64,000 nt of DNA from Zygnema cylindricum (GCA_037447655.1 JBBHKE010003061.1:209665-273664), one strand, 5' to 3'. Positions 28,900 to 40,573 are shown, counted from the stretch's first letter. Notes: generated by a model not told the origin, from the sequence alone. Program-made: numbers and translations.

Positions 28900-29340
28900 G
28901 TTTTGAAGGTTTACAGAATTACTTCCCAATCTTGAAGTAAAAAAAAAATGCAAAATCCATCCAAAACAAGGTATACTAAACTAAAAATGATCACAAAAAA
29001 AAAAAAAAAATCCAAATAAATGATAAAGGACTAGAATATATGCAAATAAATACTAATAATATACTGAAACTGAAACAAAAACACAGAAACGAAAACTAAA
29101 ACTGGAATTGAACGAAAAACAAAGAAACTGAAACAAAAACTGAAATTGGAACTAAAACACAAACATAGAAACGGAAACTGAAACTGAAACACAAATAGAG
29201 ACATAGAAATATAAAGGAACACAAAAAAAGAAAAAAAAAATGGAGGGAAAAAAGTTGAAATAAAAAAGGACGCCATTGGAATTAAATTTGAGAAAAAATA
29301 CAGCGTCACTCTAAAAAATACAGAAAAAAACTTTCCCTCT
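28900..29340 (-). repeat. GAAACTGAAAC-type simple repeat and T-rich intron remnant
   Basis: The 29040-29330 part is made of GAAACTGAAACA-like words, the inverted counterpart of the TTTCAGTTTCTG block at 50860-51725. The 28900-29030 part matches the LptB intron at 52440-52640. The two are fused here, showing an internal deletion relative to the right copy. Confidence 0.7.
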
Positions 29341-29346
29341 ACCCCC

Positions 29347-30888
29347 CTAACCCTCGGACCCATGTTTCTGGAGTGTGTGTTCTCCTTTTCGCAGGTCCTC
29401 ATCCAGTTCCTTTGCCCATTTCCTCATCTCCGGAATCCACTCTGTTGCGCTCGACAGCTCGTCTCCCCCGTTCCCTCGTTTCCGGAGTATTTGTTTTCCA
29501 TCCCGCATCTTCTCTTGCACTTCCAGTTTCAACTTGATAATCATCAGAAGCGTCTGGTTCGACGCCCGGATAGGAGGATGGGGCCCTTCCCTTAAAGTTT
29601 CCCGCACTGATTCGGACACGGACTCCGTTCCATCGTCCCCGGGCGGCGGCATCTTGGGAGCTTTCTCCTCCTGTCGACCCGGCTCATCCTCCGCCGTAGC
29701 CAACACCTGTTGTGTCGCCGGTCCCGGGGCCGACCCACCCGTTCCCCGCGTGTTTTCCGAGGGACCGTCCGTCTGTATTTCCGTTTCCCCAAGCCGAGGT
29801 GTGCTCCCCGGTTTTCCTTCGCCATCTGTACGAACCTGCGGCTCCCCCCCCGAACCCCGTGGTTCCAGGTTTCCCGGGGTTATCGTTCCACCCCTTCCCC
29901 CAAATCCCTTGTCCGAGCGAGGAACCACGAGGTCACCCACCCCCGCGTCCCACGTTCCCAAAACCGGATCCTCCTGCCCCTTTCTCTCTGCTTCCAACTT
30001 TGCAGCCTTCTCCTGTTTTTCGATTCTATATTTTTCCCTCCTCCGTGCATTTATCTCCTGACGTGACAGCTTCCTCGTCTTCTTTGTGGTCAACATCCCT
30101 CCCCGCGGTTCCGCCTCCCCCCGTGAACAAGGGGGGGGGGGCGGGGGTTCCGGGTTTCCCGGGGCTATCGTTCTACCCTTTCCCCCAATACCCTCGTTCG
30201 AGCGTGGAACCACGAGGTCACCAACCCCTGCGTCCCACATTCCCAAAACCGGATCCTCCTGCCCCCTTCTCTCTGCCTTTCTACTTAAGTTTCCTAAGAT
30301 GTGCTCCACGACCCGGATTCGTTTCCGAGATCGCAGATTCATCCCTCCTACTTCGGCCGGGGTATCCACGAGATCCTTGGCCTCACCCGATGCAAAAGCG
30401 GCCGGATCTACTTCCTCGTCCTCGCGTGCCACACATTGGTTGGAGGAGGGAGACAATTCGCCTCCCTCCGCGGTCACGTCTTTGTCCCCTTCTTCCGGTG
30501 GGTTAGAGGCTTCCCGGATCTGGTCCTCTCGGGTCCCCCCCGCCGGAGTCTGCACCCTTTCCTCGAGATTCAAGGGCGCTAGTGCCAATTGTTGCAGCAC
30601 CCCTGCCTCCTGCATCATCTGCATGTACCCTAAAAACTGCTGATACAAGAGAGGAGTCGGCGGTGCTCCCATAGGCTGGTTTCCAGGGAAAGTCCCCGCC
30701 GGGTCGCTAAGTAAGGCTGGTCCCCACCTCCCCGGAACCAGAACGCCCATCCCTCCTCCTCCTCCTCCATCTGTCGGTGAGGTCGAAGAAGCCGGCTGCC
30801 TGCGACCACCGGTGGCCGGTGCCATGCCCGACCGCGACGAGGAATGGGGCGGAGATTCGTTTCCGGTTTCTTTAACAAGTTGATTCAT
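29347..30888 (-). CDS. gag-like disordered protein, copy L
   Basis: An intact frame of 513 codons from ATG at 30888 (MNQLVKETGNESPP). A slightly longer upstream frame lacks an ATG and looks like the end of an intron. The N-terminal part is rich in G, P, S and basic residues (GGRRQPASSTSPTDGGGGG), then has a Gln/Met-rich helix, two copies of GQEDPVLG-x-WDAGVGDLVVP and a basic helix. About the first 390 residues are homologous to the ORF at 49072-50757, but the C-termini differ completely: here a charged coil ends with LDEDLRKGEHTLQKHGSEG. The GC content is far above the flanks. It resembles Gag/ORF1-type proteins of repeats, without a zinc knuckle; function unknown. Confidence 0.6.
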   Translation of the reverse strand: MNQLVKETGNESPPHSSSRSGMAPATGGRRQPASSTSPTDGGGGGGMGVLVPGRWGPALLSDPAGTFPGNQPMGAPPTPLLYQQFLGYMQMMQEAGVLQQLALAPLNLEERVQTPAGGTREDQIREASNPPEEGDKDVTAEGGELSPSSNQCVAREDEEVDPAAFASGEAKDLVDTPAEVGGMNLRSRKRIRVVEHILGNLSRKAERRGQEDPVLGMWDAGVGDLVVPRSNEGIGGKGRTIAPGNPEPPPPPPCSRGEAEPRGGMLTTKKTRKLSRQEINARRREKYRIEKQEKAAKLEAERKGQEDPVLGTWDAGVGDLVVPRSDKGFGGRGGTITPGNLEPRGSGGEPQVRTDGEGKPGSTPRLGETEIQTDGPSENTRGTGGSAPGPATQQVLATAEDEPGRQEEKAPKMPPPGDDGTESVSESVRETLREGPHPPIRASNQTLLMIIKLKLEVQEKMRDGKQILRKRGNGGDELSSATEWIPEMRKWAKELDEDLRKGEHTLQKHGSEG

Positions 30889-30959
30889 CTCCCGAATTCC
30901 GAAACCGGCAATACTAACAATTCCCCACCACCCTAAAAAAGACAAAAAAAAAAAAAAGG

Positions 30960-31200
30960 ATGCACCAATACGGCTAATGGCCTCACCCTAAACCATAAAA
31001 ACCCTAAAAAAAAAAAAAAAAACCTCAAAAAACCCTAATAGGACTATTTGCCTCGTTCTAAACCCTACGCCCTCAAAACTCTAATAAAGAAATCTAAACA
31101 ACCCTAACAAACCCTAAAAAACACAAAAAAAATAACCGAAAAGAAAAAAACCCTAAAAAAATAACCCTAACTAAAAAACCCCGAAAAAAAAAACAGCTCT
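30960..31200 (-). repeat. degenerate CCCTAAA-type (telomere-like) stretch
   Basis: Many AACCCTAAAA words separated by A-runs, just upstream of the gag-like ORF. The inverted counterpart is at 48330-48380. The spacing is irregular, so this is not a true interstitial telomere; it may act as clustered telo-boxes in a promoter. Confidence 0.6.
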
Positions 31201-31904
31201 ACGATTTCAGCGTGTGCACCTAAGCCTACCAAATCCGGATGGTCCTCTCTGTTGGGCCAAGACTCCCTCCCCTCTCTTCTTCCAATAAGAACACACAATG
31301 TCGACACAACAACAGCGCCGCCCCCCCGCAAATAAAATACTTATTCCTCCCCGTTATTGATCGCTACTTCGGCGAAAATGGAAAACTGTCCTCGGGAGAC
31401 GAAAGTGGAGGAGGAGGCAGGAACCGCTTTTGCTCCAGACACTAAGGTTGTCGCGGCGCAGCCCGAGCGCATAAGTTAGGGCGTGTGAATCGGTGCTGTT
31501 TGGTTAGTTAGGTTAGGAATGCGTTTCGTTGACGACGAAGGCGTACCGCGCGATGGGATGGTTCCGGCGCGGCCAATCGACGACGAGCCTAAAACATTCC
31601 GAACGTACGATATGGCTAGAGGCACGCTAGCATAGTTGTCCAATTCGGATAACACGCACGAAACGAACGCGCGAATACTACGTACGATTCGCATCTAGCG
31701 TTGTTGAAAAATTAATAAAATGCGTACCCGAGTATGTAACCGTACATTTTGTAAATGTACGTACTGTGCTGGTACATTTCAGTACACTCATGGTTATTTA
31801 AGGGGGACTCAAGGCCTTTTAGGGGTACACTTTCGTACATTCTCATATATTTCAGCAACCGTCGTCCTTTTTTCGTACATTTACGTACATTTTCCGTATA
31901 TTTC
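31201..31904. repeat. upstream part of composite unit A, inverted relative to 47780-48330
   Basis: Words such as gcacctaagcctaccaaatc, agacgaaagtgg and ccgcgcggcc-type GC boxes occur inverted at 47780-48330. The part from 31720 to 31904 is dense in GTAC and CGTAC words. No coding sequence is supported. Confidence 0.6.
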
Positions 31905-32691
31905 CGTACCTCATAGGGTTATTTAAGGGGGGGTGGTGTAGGGTTCTTAGGGTACATTACCGTAGGTTCGTTAGTGTTCTCGCCCGTGGAGTGAAAGGTG
32001 TGAAAGGGTCCAAAATGTACTGTGACCTTCACACTTTGCAAAATACCGCCCGGGTACCTCGGATGTTTAGGGTCATAGGGTTATTGGTTCGGGTTTTTTT
32101 TATAAAAAAAACACACAAATGAGAAAAAAACCCTAAACATATTTATACTTGCGACGCGCCACGCGGCGCGAGGCGTCGTAAAGCGAAATTGGAGTGAAAG
32201 GAGTGAAAGGCGACGTGGACACTTTCACACGCCCTCCGAAGGCCGAAAAATACTCGATTCAGCACCGTATGTTCTAGTACAGCTGCCTTACATTTTCCGT
32301 ACTTTTAGGGTATTTAGTGTACAATTTCCGTACAATATAGTACCTTTCCCTATATTCTTCGTACGTTTTAAGATTTTTTTGAGGATTTTTTAGGACCATT
32401 TTCGTACATATTTGTACATAGTACAGCGAAAGTAACGAATATACTACGTAAAAATAGTATGAAAGTCCAAATCTGTAAAAATTGGACATCTATGTACTGT
32501 AGTAGAATGCGACGGGACGCACACCCACGCGCCGTAGGTCCTCTTTTTTTCGAATCGCACCGTATCGCCTCCATACAATAGTACAGTACTTCTCCGCGCT
32601 CCTATCGTCGCACGTTCTTAATCCGTGCACGAAAGCGTAGCCCGCTGGCGTTGGACTTCGGTGAATAACGGTCTGCTTATCCGTAGCGAAG

Positions 32692-32709
32692 TTAGGGTGT
32701 GTTCCCATG
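32692..32709 (+). repeat. MITE-like terminal motif TTAGGGTGTGTTCCCATG
   Basis: One of several ends of this type. TTA next to a GGG-starting terminal repeat is typical of PIF/Harbinger MITEs, which duplicate TTA/TAA targets. The mirrored copy is at 63461-63480. Confidence 0.45.
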
Positions 32710-32913
32710 TGATAAAGTAAGGGTTTTTTCTTGTCTTTGACCTCCAAAACAGAGCCTGCAGCGAGAAAATCTTCTGCCGTACAAAAAAACTCCGAAAACC
32801 ATAGTACAATTTGTGTCATTTTGAAACTTAAAATGTACTACAGCTTGTCGTCTTGCCATTTTTGACCCACTACCACGTCAAAAAACGTCATCTTTAAACT
32901 TTATTTGAATACG

Positions 32914-32925
32914 ACTCGCGAGTCT
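32914..32925. repeat. palindrome GACTCGCGAGTC
   Basis: A perfect 12-bp palindrome at the same relative position, next to the aaactttatttgaa word, as the AAAATCACC palindromes in the related modules. Mirrored at 63247-63258. Confidence 0.6.
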
Positions 32926-34606
32926 GTTTACTTTAAGTAAAGGCTGACCAACGAATAGGATCATGTGTTTGCAAGTGTTGTAAACTTTCAAAACATTTTT
33001 ACAAAACGTGAAGTAAAAATTTTGCAACCTGTACGTACATTTTTCCGTACATGCTCCGCGGAGGGGTCACGAGCAATGGATGCCATTCCGCAAAAGCGAA
33101 GTCCATGAAAACGCCTCTCACACTATCCGTTTTATCTCTCGCGTTTTGGAGCGAAACACGAAAATATTGGTACGCAATAAAAGATATTTGGAAAACCGTT
33201 CTTTTTATTACCTTTTGGCATTTTTTGATAGCAAGTCGAGTGAGAAAGGTCGAAAAAACAAAATCGGGAAGCCATGGTCGAAAATTATTGAATCAATGAC
33301 GTCGACGTTAGCACAAGTGAGCATGACGTCATAATGTCGCAAAACCCTAAGCATCTACAATGTCACAAAAAACTAAAAGTCTACAACCGTTGCTATTTTA
33401 TAAACTTCAAAAATTGTGAAAAAATGTGGCGAAATTTGTAATCGTCTACAACGGTCACAAATTTTACCCACGTCTACTTCTGTCACAAGTTAAAGTAACA
33501 TGATCGTCATAAATATAGGAACATACTGAAAATATGTATGGAGAATCTTCACTAAAAAACAAAGTAAGAAGACTAAGGATGAGTCTCTAGGTACTTCAAA
33601 CTTAAAGAATTTACTTTGTTTTTTAGCGTAGATCCAACGGACCCGGATTTCGGGTGTCCCTACGTGTACCAAACAAAGTTGTAACTTAAAGGCGTGGCGA
33701 TTGTAAATGTCGACAATGCCCGTCACGGCTGTCGACGTTGTACAATCTGTGATAACGCACAAAATTGTAAAAAAATGCTTTGAATGCCGAAAAACCTTGC
33801 GTGACATTTGTAGACGTTCAACCTTCCAACACTCTGCCATAGAGGATGTCCATGGCTAAAGAAGTGTCGCTTCCGCTACCTTTTCTGTACAGCTGCCTCT
33901 TTGGCAAATTCCACGCTCTTTTAATCTTTATTCTACCTCATCTACATGCTGCATAGTGAGGTTAGATGAAAAAAGACACTCTCACTGTTTTCTCCAGCTT
34001 TCCACCGGTCAGCGTAGAGTCGCCTCGTGACAGGACGAGGAATAGTGCAGTTTGAAGGAGAGAATGCGAGGCTGCGTGAGAGAGGCGGCGTGCGCGACTT
34101 GTTGGGGCGCCCTCAGAGATTTCTCACGATTTCATCAAATGGCATCGTAATTTTCAGACCCTTGGAATGGAAAAAATCGTACTAAACGAAACGCGACAAA
34201 ACAAAACAAATTGTGTACTTTGATAAACGCAAACGAGCAAAACATAACGAATAGTGTACCCTTCGTCGTCGCTTGAATTCGTTTGAAATTTTTGTAATTT
34301 TTTTTACACGTGCGAATACGTGTTCCTATTTGTTTTTCAAAAATACTTTGTTTTAAAACACATCGGCCTTGTGTTTCAAAGAAAAGTTTGAAGATGACGT
34401 TTTTCAGGGTGGCCGTAGGTCGAAGAACACTAAAACAAGAACATGTAATACATCTTAAATTCGATGATGACGCAAAATGTACTTCTCCTTTTTTCTATTT
34501 TTTTGTACGGTTGAAACTTACGCGGTACAGCTTTAAGTTTTACAAAAAAACGACAGAATAAAAATCCTTATTTTGGCACATAGAGACGCATCCTAAGTTA
34601 CATTTA

Positions 34607-34638
34607 CATGGGAACACACCCTTAGGGTGCTCCCCCAT
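34607..34638. repeat. back-to-back MITE ends
   Basis: CATGGGAACACACCC is immediately followed by TTAGGGTGCTCCCCCATG: the ends of two elements meet in inverted orientation, sharing a TTA. The same junction is conserved at 61551-61584 in the other arm, so the nested insertion predates duplication of the arm. Confidence 0.55.
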
Positions 34639-36062
34639 GCCGCAAAGTAAGGGATTTTCCTGTCGATTTTTCGAAAATTAGTTGTTTCTTACCGTTAAAA
34701 TATAGATCCATACGGAGAACATGAATAATCCAAACTACAATTTGCGTCATCTTCACACTTAGGGCGTGTTGCCATGTAATTGTAGCCAAGATTCTTCGTA
34801 TACGGTTTCAAGTATCCTAAATACGTAAAAACGAAACCGTTATGCGTAAGTTGACAATTGCATAAGTCGACAATGCATGTGACGGTTGTTGACATCTACA
34901 ACCCTTGTTGTTGCGCGTTATTTTTTGTAATTGCTTGTGACGCCACATTTTTTTGTGACATCGTAGACGTCTTAGCCTTCTAACCCTATGCTGTCTATGG
35001 TTGAAAAATGTCATTTCATTTGCCTCTCCTGTCCGATGGTCGCGAAATGGCTTCGGATTTTAAAACCGCCCCAAAAAAAAAATCCTTACTGGACCCAAAC
35101 GGACATTACAACAAATCGTGCAGTTTTCCTCGTCGTATTGGACCCAAACGCACAAAACATAACAAATACTGTAATTTTCGTCGTCGTATAAATTTGTCGA
35201 AAAATGTTGAGAGCATTTGACATGTGCGAAATTGTCGTCCTACTTGTAGAGCGGCGACACTTCAATTTAAAACACATCCCTGATTTGTTTTAATGTAAAG
35301 TCTGAATATGACGTTTTTTGACTTGGCCGCGGGTCGGAAAACAAAAGAGGACAACACGTAGTACATTCTAAGTTTGACAGTGACGCAAATTGTACTTTCT
35401 TGTTTTTCACTTTTTTCGTACAGTTGCAACTTAAGCGATACCACACTAAGGGTACTTTCCCATGTAACCGAAACTTAGTCTTGTTACTTTGTTTTTTAGC
35501 GAAGATTTCTTGTACTACTTTTAAAGCTTTCCTAGGAAACACATGAAATCGTTCCTAGATGTAAGCGTGGGTGTAATTTGTCACGGTTGTAGACAACTAC
35601 AAAACTCGCGACAATTGATGATGTTTACAAAATAGCGATGGTTGTATGCGTCTAGTTTCTTGTGACATTGTAGATATTTAGGGTTTGTGAGATTTTGACG
35701 TCACTCTCACTTAAGATAGCGTCGACGTCACTAATTTCAAAACTTTTTGCCGTGGTTTTCCAGTTTTGTTTTTTTGTCCTTTCGCCCTCTACTTGCCGTC
35801 AAAATATGCCAAATACAGTCAAAGGTAATACTTTTTAGAGATCTTTCATTTGATACCATTATTGTCGCTTTTTCATTCCAAAAATTGTGAGATAGCTGCG
35901 GTAGGGGGAGAAGGGGAGAAAAAGAGGAGCCTAAAAAAAAAGTCCATACAGGTTGGAAATGGACAATTTTTTTTTTGTACTGCGCTAACTGCATTTTTTT
36001 TTCAATAACCCGTCACGCTTGCGACATCGTCTGCTTATTCGTTAGCATCTTCAAACTTTAAT

Positions 36063-36088
36063 TAAAATCACCTCGTGAGGTGATTTTA
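36063..36088. repeat. palindrome TAAAATCACCTC/GAGGTGATTTTA
   Basis: A 26-bp near-perfect palindrome with a GT centre. Copies are at 23253, 60051 and 60102. In the right arm it is present twice because of a roughly 50-bp tandem duplication. Confidence 0.8.
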
Positions 36089-36404
36089 TTATAAATTTGA
36101 TGATTAGTACCATTTTATATGGACTGACACGTCCGCAGACCTCACTATTCAAGAAGATCATAAATTATAATTATTAACGCTAATTCACCACAACCTTAAT
36201 TAACGTTTTTTTTTTACTGATATTTATTATATTTCAGGTAAAACCCTAAAAAATTGGGGGTGTCGACATAGCGTTTATAACGCTAATAACGATTCAAGGT
36301 TTACTTTGCAAACTGTTCCAAGGTGAAAAAATGAAATCATTATTTGGATATGTGACGGTTGTAGAGAGGCTATAAACTTGTGACGGTTTGTGCACACCTG
36401 CGAA

Positions 36405-36965
36405 ACTTCCGGCGACAGGCGACGTCCACCAAACCAGCAACGGTAACCGGTGAACATTCGAAGTATCGGATGGCGCTCATTACTTCATTGGCATGCGGTG
36501 AATGCATTCTGTTTATACGGCGAAAAAAATTATCGTTGGGGACAGCGTGTTTGAGGAAAACGACAAAAAAATCTCGATACTTAAAATAGACGGGCACCCC
36601 TCCCCATTCACCCAAAAGAAAACAAAAGAATATCAAAAGCCGCAAAGATATATCACGAGGAAAAGTACACCGGTACGTTTTTTGGCGTTTGTTTACATCC
36701 ACTACGTCTTCTTTTGTTTGCCACATGGCTCAATGTATCACTGTCGTCTGTCGGCCCTTTTCCAGTGCGTCCTTTTTCAACAACGATGCATTTTGCATCC
36801 GAGGGCGCTCATGGTAATTCATATTGCTCGTTTTCTAGCGGGGCCAATTCCATTGACAACATCACACCGTTTCAGCATATGATGCCACATCAGCTCCATG
36901 CCATATCGGCCCATGCCAAGCAAACACCCTACCATGACACATCACACCACATCAATTTTGTGCCC
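36405..36965 (+). repeat. dispersed repeat R1, copy b
   Basis: Same order of words as 21661-22175. Lies inside the left arm; its partner in the right arm is 58290-58880, reversed. Confidence 0.8.
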
Positions 36966-37636
36966 TGTCAGATTCATGCCAAACCAGCATGTGACAATGA
37001 CACGTCAACAAAGTCTTCAAATTCGTAGTAATGTAGAAGGTAAGGGCATAGTGGGCGAAAGAGATAGATATTGGAGAAAGATATCCAAGATGAAAGAGAG
37101 AGGAACCATTGCAAAGAAAAATACGGAAGCAAAAGATAGGACAAAGGAAACAAGAAGAATACAAAAGGAGAAGCACTGGGGAGAAAAAGTCTTCTCATTA
37201 TAACCGGTTAAGTTGGAATGTACAGAAATGAACAAACTAAGTACTAAACCTAACTCTAGATTTAGAATGGACTTAGTACACGACGTCCACAAAAGAATCG
37301 AAGCCACAAAGTACAAAAAGGTATATCTAGTGACGGCCAATGACAAAGTCGGTGGACGGCAAGGTAGAGGACAAAATGAATATTTAATACAAGGAATCTA
37401 GGATGAAAGAATCATTAATCTACAATAAATATTGTGAAGGTACATTTTGACGTACGCGTGAACAAGTGGGACGTACGTAATTAACGATAATAATGTTACA
37501 CTAAGCTAAAAGACAAAATGAGAACAATGATTACAAAGTGTGTTCGGATAGTCAAAAGGTATCCGTACATGAACAGCAAGGTTACATAAATCGATGTAAA
37601 GGGACGTGAAACGACACTACTATATTCAAAATATAG

Positions 37637-38183
37637 TACACCACGAATCGTTATTAGTGTCAAAGTCACTAATTTGGGTTCTTAAATTTTTGTTTTTTTT
37701 TTTTTCAAATAGGATACATGACTTTATTTTTTCCTTGACGTTAATTAAGGTTACCGTACAAAATAGCGTAAAGCCCGAAAGTACAATAAACTATAAATAG
37801 TGTGGTATACGGTCGATGTCAGACCGTATATAAATGTACCTTTTCAAGTGAAAATTTACAAAAAATTAATTAAATCAAACGCGCACGCATAGGAGCGTGC
37901 GCTAAAAAAAACGGGATTAGTCTCACACGTAAATTAGTATAGCATGTACGGATATTTTTAATTCGCGACGGCGTATGATTTCAAATATTTTGTACGGATA
38001 CATATATTAATGTTTATAATCGTACGGCGAATATTCCATTTTTGCTGTTCCCAAATTAGCATAAACGCCGAAATTAGAATACACCTTTTTTTTGAAAATT
38101 TTCAAATTCTTAATTAGCATCAATTACGTTAAATTTTCTTCAACACTATTTAAACTTTGACACTAATAACGATTCGCGGTGTA
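37637..38183. mobile_element. 547-bp MITE with 29-bp terminal inverted repeats
   Basis: Starts TACACCACGAATCGTTATTA and ends with its reverse complement; the 29-bp ends match at 28 positions. It has no coding capacity. It marks the inner end of the left arm. The corresponding place in the right arm (about 57640) continues without it from aaaatag to the aaaagtacaattcactattt word, which acts as an empty site. A related element is at 58971-59532. Confidence 0.75.
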
Positions 38184-38721
38184 GTTATACATTTTAAAAG
38201 TACAATTCACTATTTACATAATTGAAATTGTACTTCAACAGGTACAGTGTGGTATGTGGGAGAGGAAGGAGAGGGAGATAGGGAGAGAAAAAGGGTAAAT
38301 CTAAAATGACAATAAAAAAGAAAAAACGATAAAGACAGTAAAATGGGACAGCGACAATAAAAAAGATACAAAATTAGTGTTAATGTATAATATTATTTTA
38401 ATTATACTATTTCATTCGAAGTTAATTAATTTACTTACTGTTTTGTGTATAGTTTGATATAATTCGATATATTGATGCTTAGTACATAAACTTTCGTTTG
38501 TTATATTTAGGGGGAAAAAAGCTAAGACATAAAAAACAAATAAAAAGATGAGATTGCATTTATATTAGCTTATCATAAAAAAAAGAAATAGCAAAGTAAC
38601 ATGATATAATATAAATTAATAAAACGTAAAATTTAACGAAACTCAACAAACTCATCTATAAATATGATATTACTTGGTTTGGTCTTCAAGACAAGCATAA
38701 AAAAATTAAGCCTATCCTCAC
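38184..38721. other. AT-rich spacer, no gene recognised
   Basis: The first 70 bp match 57565-57640 inverted. The rest is AT-rich with no supported coding sequence. Confidence 0.4.
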
Positions 38722-38871
38722 TTGAAATCCAACAAAACCGAGAAATTTTTCGAGATTTGTCGATTTTCTCCGAATACTAGAAACTTGATTTGCCATTTCT
38801 TCTTGAATTTTTTGAAATTGTAAAGTTTCTTTTTTGACGGCTTTTCAGGCAGCTTTGTGAGCTTGAACACG
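38722..38871 (-). pseudogene. degenerate exon downstream of the vWA exon
   Basis: Exactly 150 bp between acceptor aatgcag and donor TTTCAA/gtgagg. It reads RVQAHKAA, one TGA, then KAVKKETLQFQKIQEEMANQ and further residues. The good splice sites and helical, charged peptide with a single stop indicate a recently dead exon. It is probably the next exon of the vWA gene at 39668-40254 on the same strand. Confidence 0.45.
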
Positions 38872-39667
38872 CTGCATTAAAAAGATAAAAAAAAAAGTTT
38901 GGATAAACAAAGACTTTAAATAAATTTACAAAAGAAAAAGTTTTAGAAAAGAAGGGATTTCGAAAGAAAATGTGTCTTTGTCACATATATGGTATATACC
39001 CGAAATGTCTATAGTTTCATAATAATTCGTGATGTAAAAATTGAGCTTATTTTTGGGTTAAATGTCGATACAATTGCCGATGATTCGAAGGTACAAAACT
39101 TTAAGAGAATTGTATAAAAGTTTTTATTAATGATTACCGATATTCAATTATATTTTTGACTATCTTCTTATCGCTTGGACAAAAAATTATGAAAAAGGTA
39201 GGGAATGGGAGTGACCATCCATTTAAAGACTTTAGTTGTTGTCAAGTGACAAAAAATTGAGGAAAGAATGAGAAAAAACAACTAAAATAAAGACTTAAAA
39301 CACACCAAAAAGAAAGATTAAAAAGTAAACAAAAAAATAGACTTAAACCTCAAAACAAAAAAAAGGGGAAAACAGTGCCAAACTCACAATTCCACATCGC
39401 GACATAATGGAGAGAATAACATCTGCCTGAAAATTCATTACATAACCCCAAATTCACAATAAGTTACAAATCTCTTATTTCATTTTTAGAATAATTAGGT
39501 AAACACGTTAAGAGAGAAAAAATGAAAAGTGAAGAGTTGAAAAGTGGAAAATTATAAATGCCCTCAAATTTAACCCTTAGAAAAGACTTGCGGAAAGTTG
39601 CAGGTTTGTTCAAGTTCTTTATAAAAAAACAAGAAAAGGAAAAAAATTGAATTGGTTTAGAGCTCAC

Positions 39668-40254
39668 CTTATAAAAGTGACACTTTTTTATCCACTTTCG
39701 ACGCGACTTCATCAAATGTATTTTTCAAATCCACACCAGTTATCGATTTGCGAACCGCCAAAAATTACAAGATATTTAAGCTTTTCCGAATTACACTTTC
39801 CAAATGCAACTGAATACAACACTAATTCATGTATTTGAAAATCTCTCCGGAATTTTTTCATTTCTTCTTCTCCATTGTCACAGTGCCCGTCGGAAAGAAA
39901 AAGTAAAAGGGGCTTTAAACTAGAAGCTTTTTGTTGAACCCGGGAAAGTATCTTAAATGCCTTCGAAAAATTGGTCGCTTCTCCAAAAAAGGGTGAAGAA
40001 ATATTCCAACAATTGAGTATCGGCTCCGATTCACACACTATTTTTGGTTCATTACTATAAACCACAATGGACACAAGGCCGTGGAAACTTTGGGAGAGCC
40101 TAGTGGAGTTAAAACTTTCAACTGCCGATTGGAGATCTTTCCATGGTTGTCCTATCACAGAACCCGATCCGTCAAGAAAAAATACAATATGAAAATCATT
40201 CCCTGTATGAGAGCATTCATACAGATGTATGAGAGCATTCATACAGATGTCCGT
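39668..40254 (-). pseudogene. von Willebrand factor A (vWA) domain exon, frameshifted
   Basis: After acceptor atctcttcag the minus strand encodes a vWA fold: beta-1 HIVFFLDGSGSV with an intact MIDAS motif (DGSGS), SIVVYSNEP, a conserved Thr in EATNFSKAF, and beta-4 LLLFLSDGHCDNG. MIDAS domains bind a metal ion and mediate protein-protein contact. Near the end, the frame should change from FGGS to SITGVDLKNTFDEVASKV, the usual vWA C-terminus, so a frameshift is present; the continuous frame ends at 39712. A 22-bp tandem duplication lies at the 5' end. Donor AAG/gtgagc at 39668. It is joined upstream to a copied LptB exon 3, a chimera made by rearrangement or exon capture. Confidence 0.65.
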
Positions 40255-40290
40255 CTGAAGAGATAAGGGAGAGGGAGAGGGAATACACAC

Positions 40291-40389
40291 TTGAATTCTT
40301 GCTTTCTGATTTTTTTCGGGGACTCCTGTCTCTTGGAGGATGAGAAGCATATTGTCTCTCACACCGAGGCTGCGAAAAATGTTGGATTC
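40291..40389 (-). pseudogene. LptB-type ABC ATPase, exon 3 (copy b)
   Basis: A 99-bp exon with intact splice sites (atttag/GAATCC and ATTCAA/gtgtgt), reading ESNIFRSLGVRDNMLLILQE. About 90% identical to copy a at 28314. Upstream (minus strand), the intron and the last bases of exon 2 (GCCTCAG/gtaacg, about 40513-40519) are present, and then the gene is cut by a copia LTR at 40527. Confidence 0.7.
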
Positions 40390-40526
40390 CTATTTAGATT
40401 TCATAAAAAAGAAACGGAAAAAAAATATAAGAAACGAAAAAAAAAAACATGAAAGGAACAAAAAAAAATGGTAAGAAAAAACCCTTTATCAACCGAAAAA
40501 ACTCTACGTTACCTGAGGCAAATAGT

Positions 40527-40573
40527 GTTAGATGTTCAGGCTTTGCTAGAAGCATTCTATATTCAGACAACTA
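40527..40573 (+). mobile_element. copia LTR, first 47 bp
   Basis: TGTTAGATGTTCAGGCTTTG and following bases are identical in order to the start of the LTR at 53005-53371. The LTR lies within the former LptB exon 2 and is cut off at 40573 by another repeat. Confidence 0.65.

Larger units (their letters stand above)
31905..37636 (+). repeat. large inverted repeat, left arm
   Basis: This 5.7-kb arm is repeated in inverted orientation at 57652-64000. Matching points: 31905 with 64000 (tttccgtacctcatagggtt), 32490-32819 with 63352-63678, 34607-34638 with 61551-61584, 35460 with 60730, 36410 with 58870, and 37630 with 57655. The arm is a chain of MITE-like modules bounded by TTAGGGTG(T)GTTCCCATG-type ends, with hairpins and GTTGTAGACG words. 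Similarity is high, with only scattered changes in a 330-bp sample. Small open frames inside are shared only because the arms are copies. Confidence 0.85.

Noticed and set aside
30960-31200. Interstitial telomere
   Set aside because: CCCTAAA words are irregularly spaced and broken by A-runs, so this is not a telomeric array.
32490-32819. 109-codon frame nearly identical to one at 63352-63678
   Set aside because: Similarity comes from the inverted arms. The frame overlaps MITE ends and hairpins, and the two copies differ by an indel of one codon.
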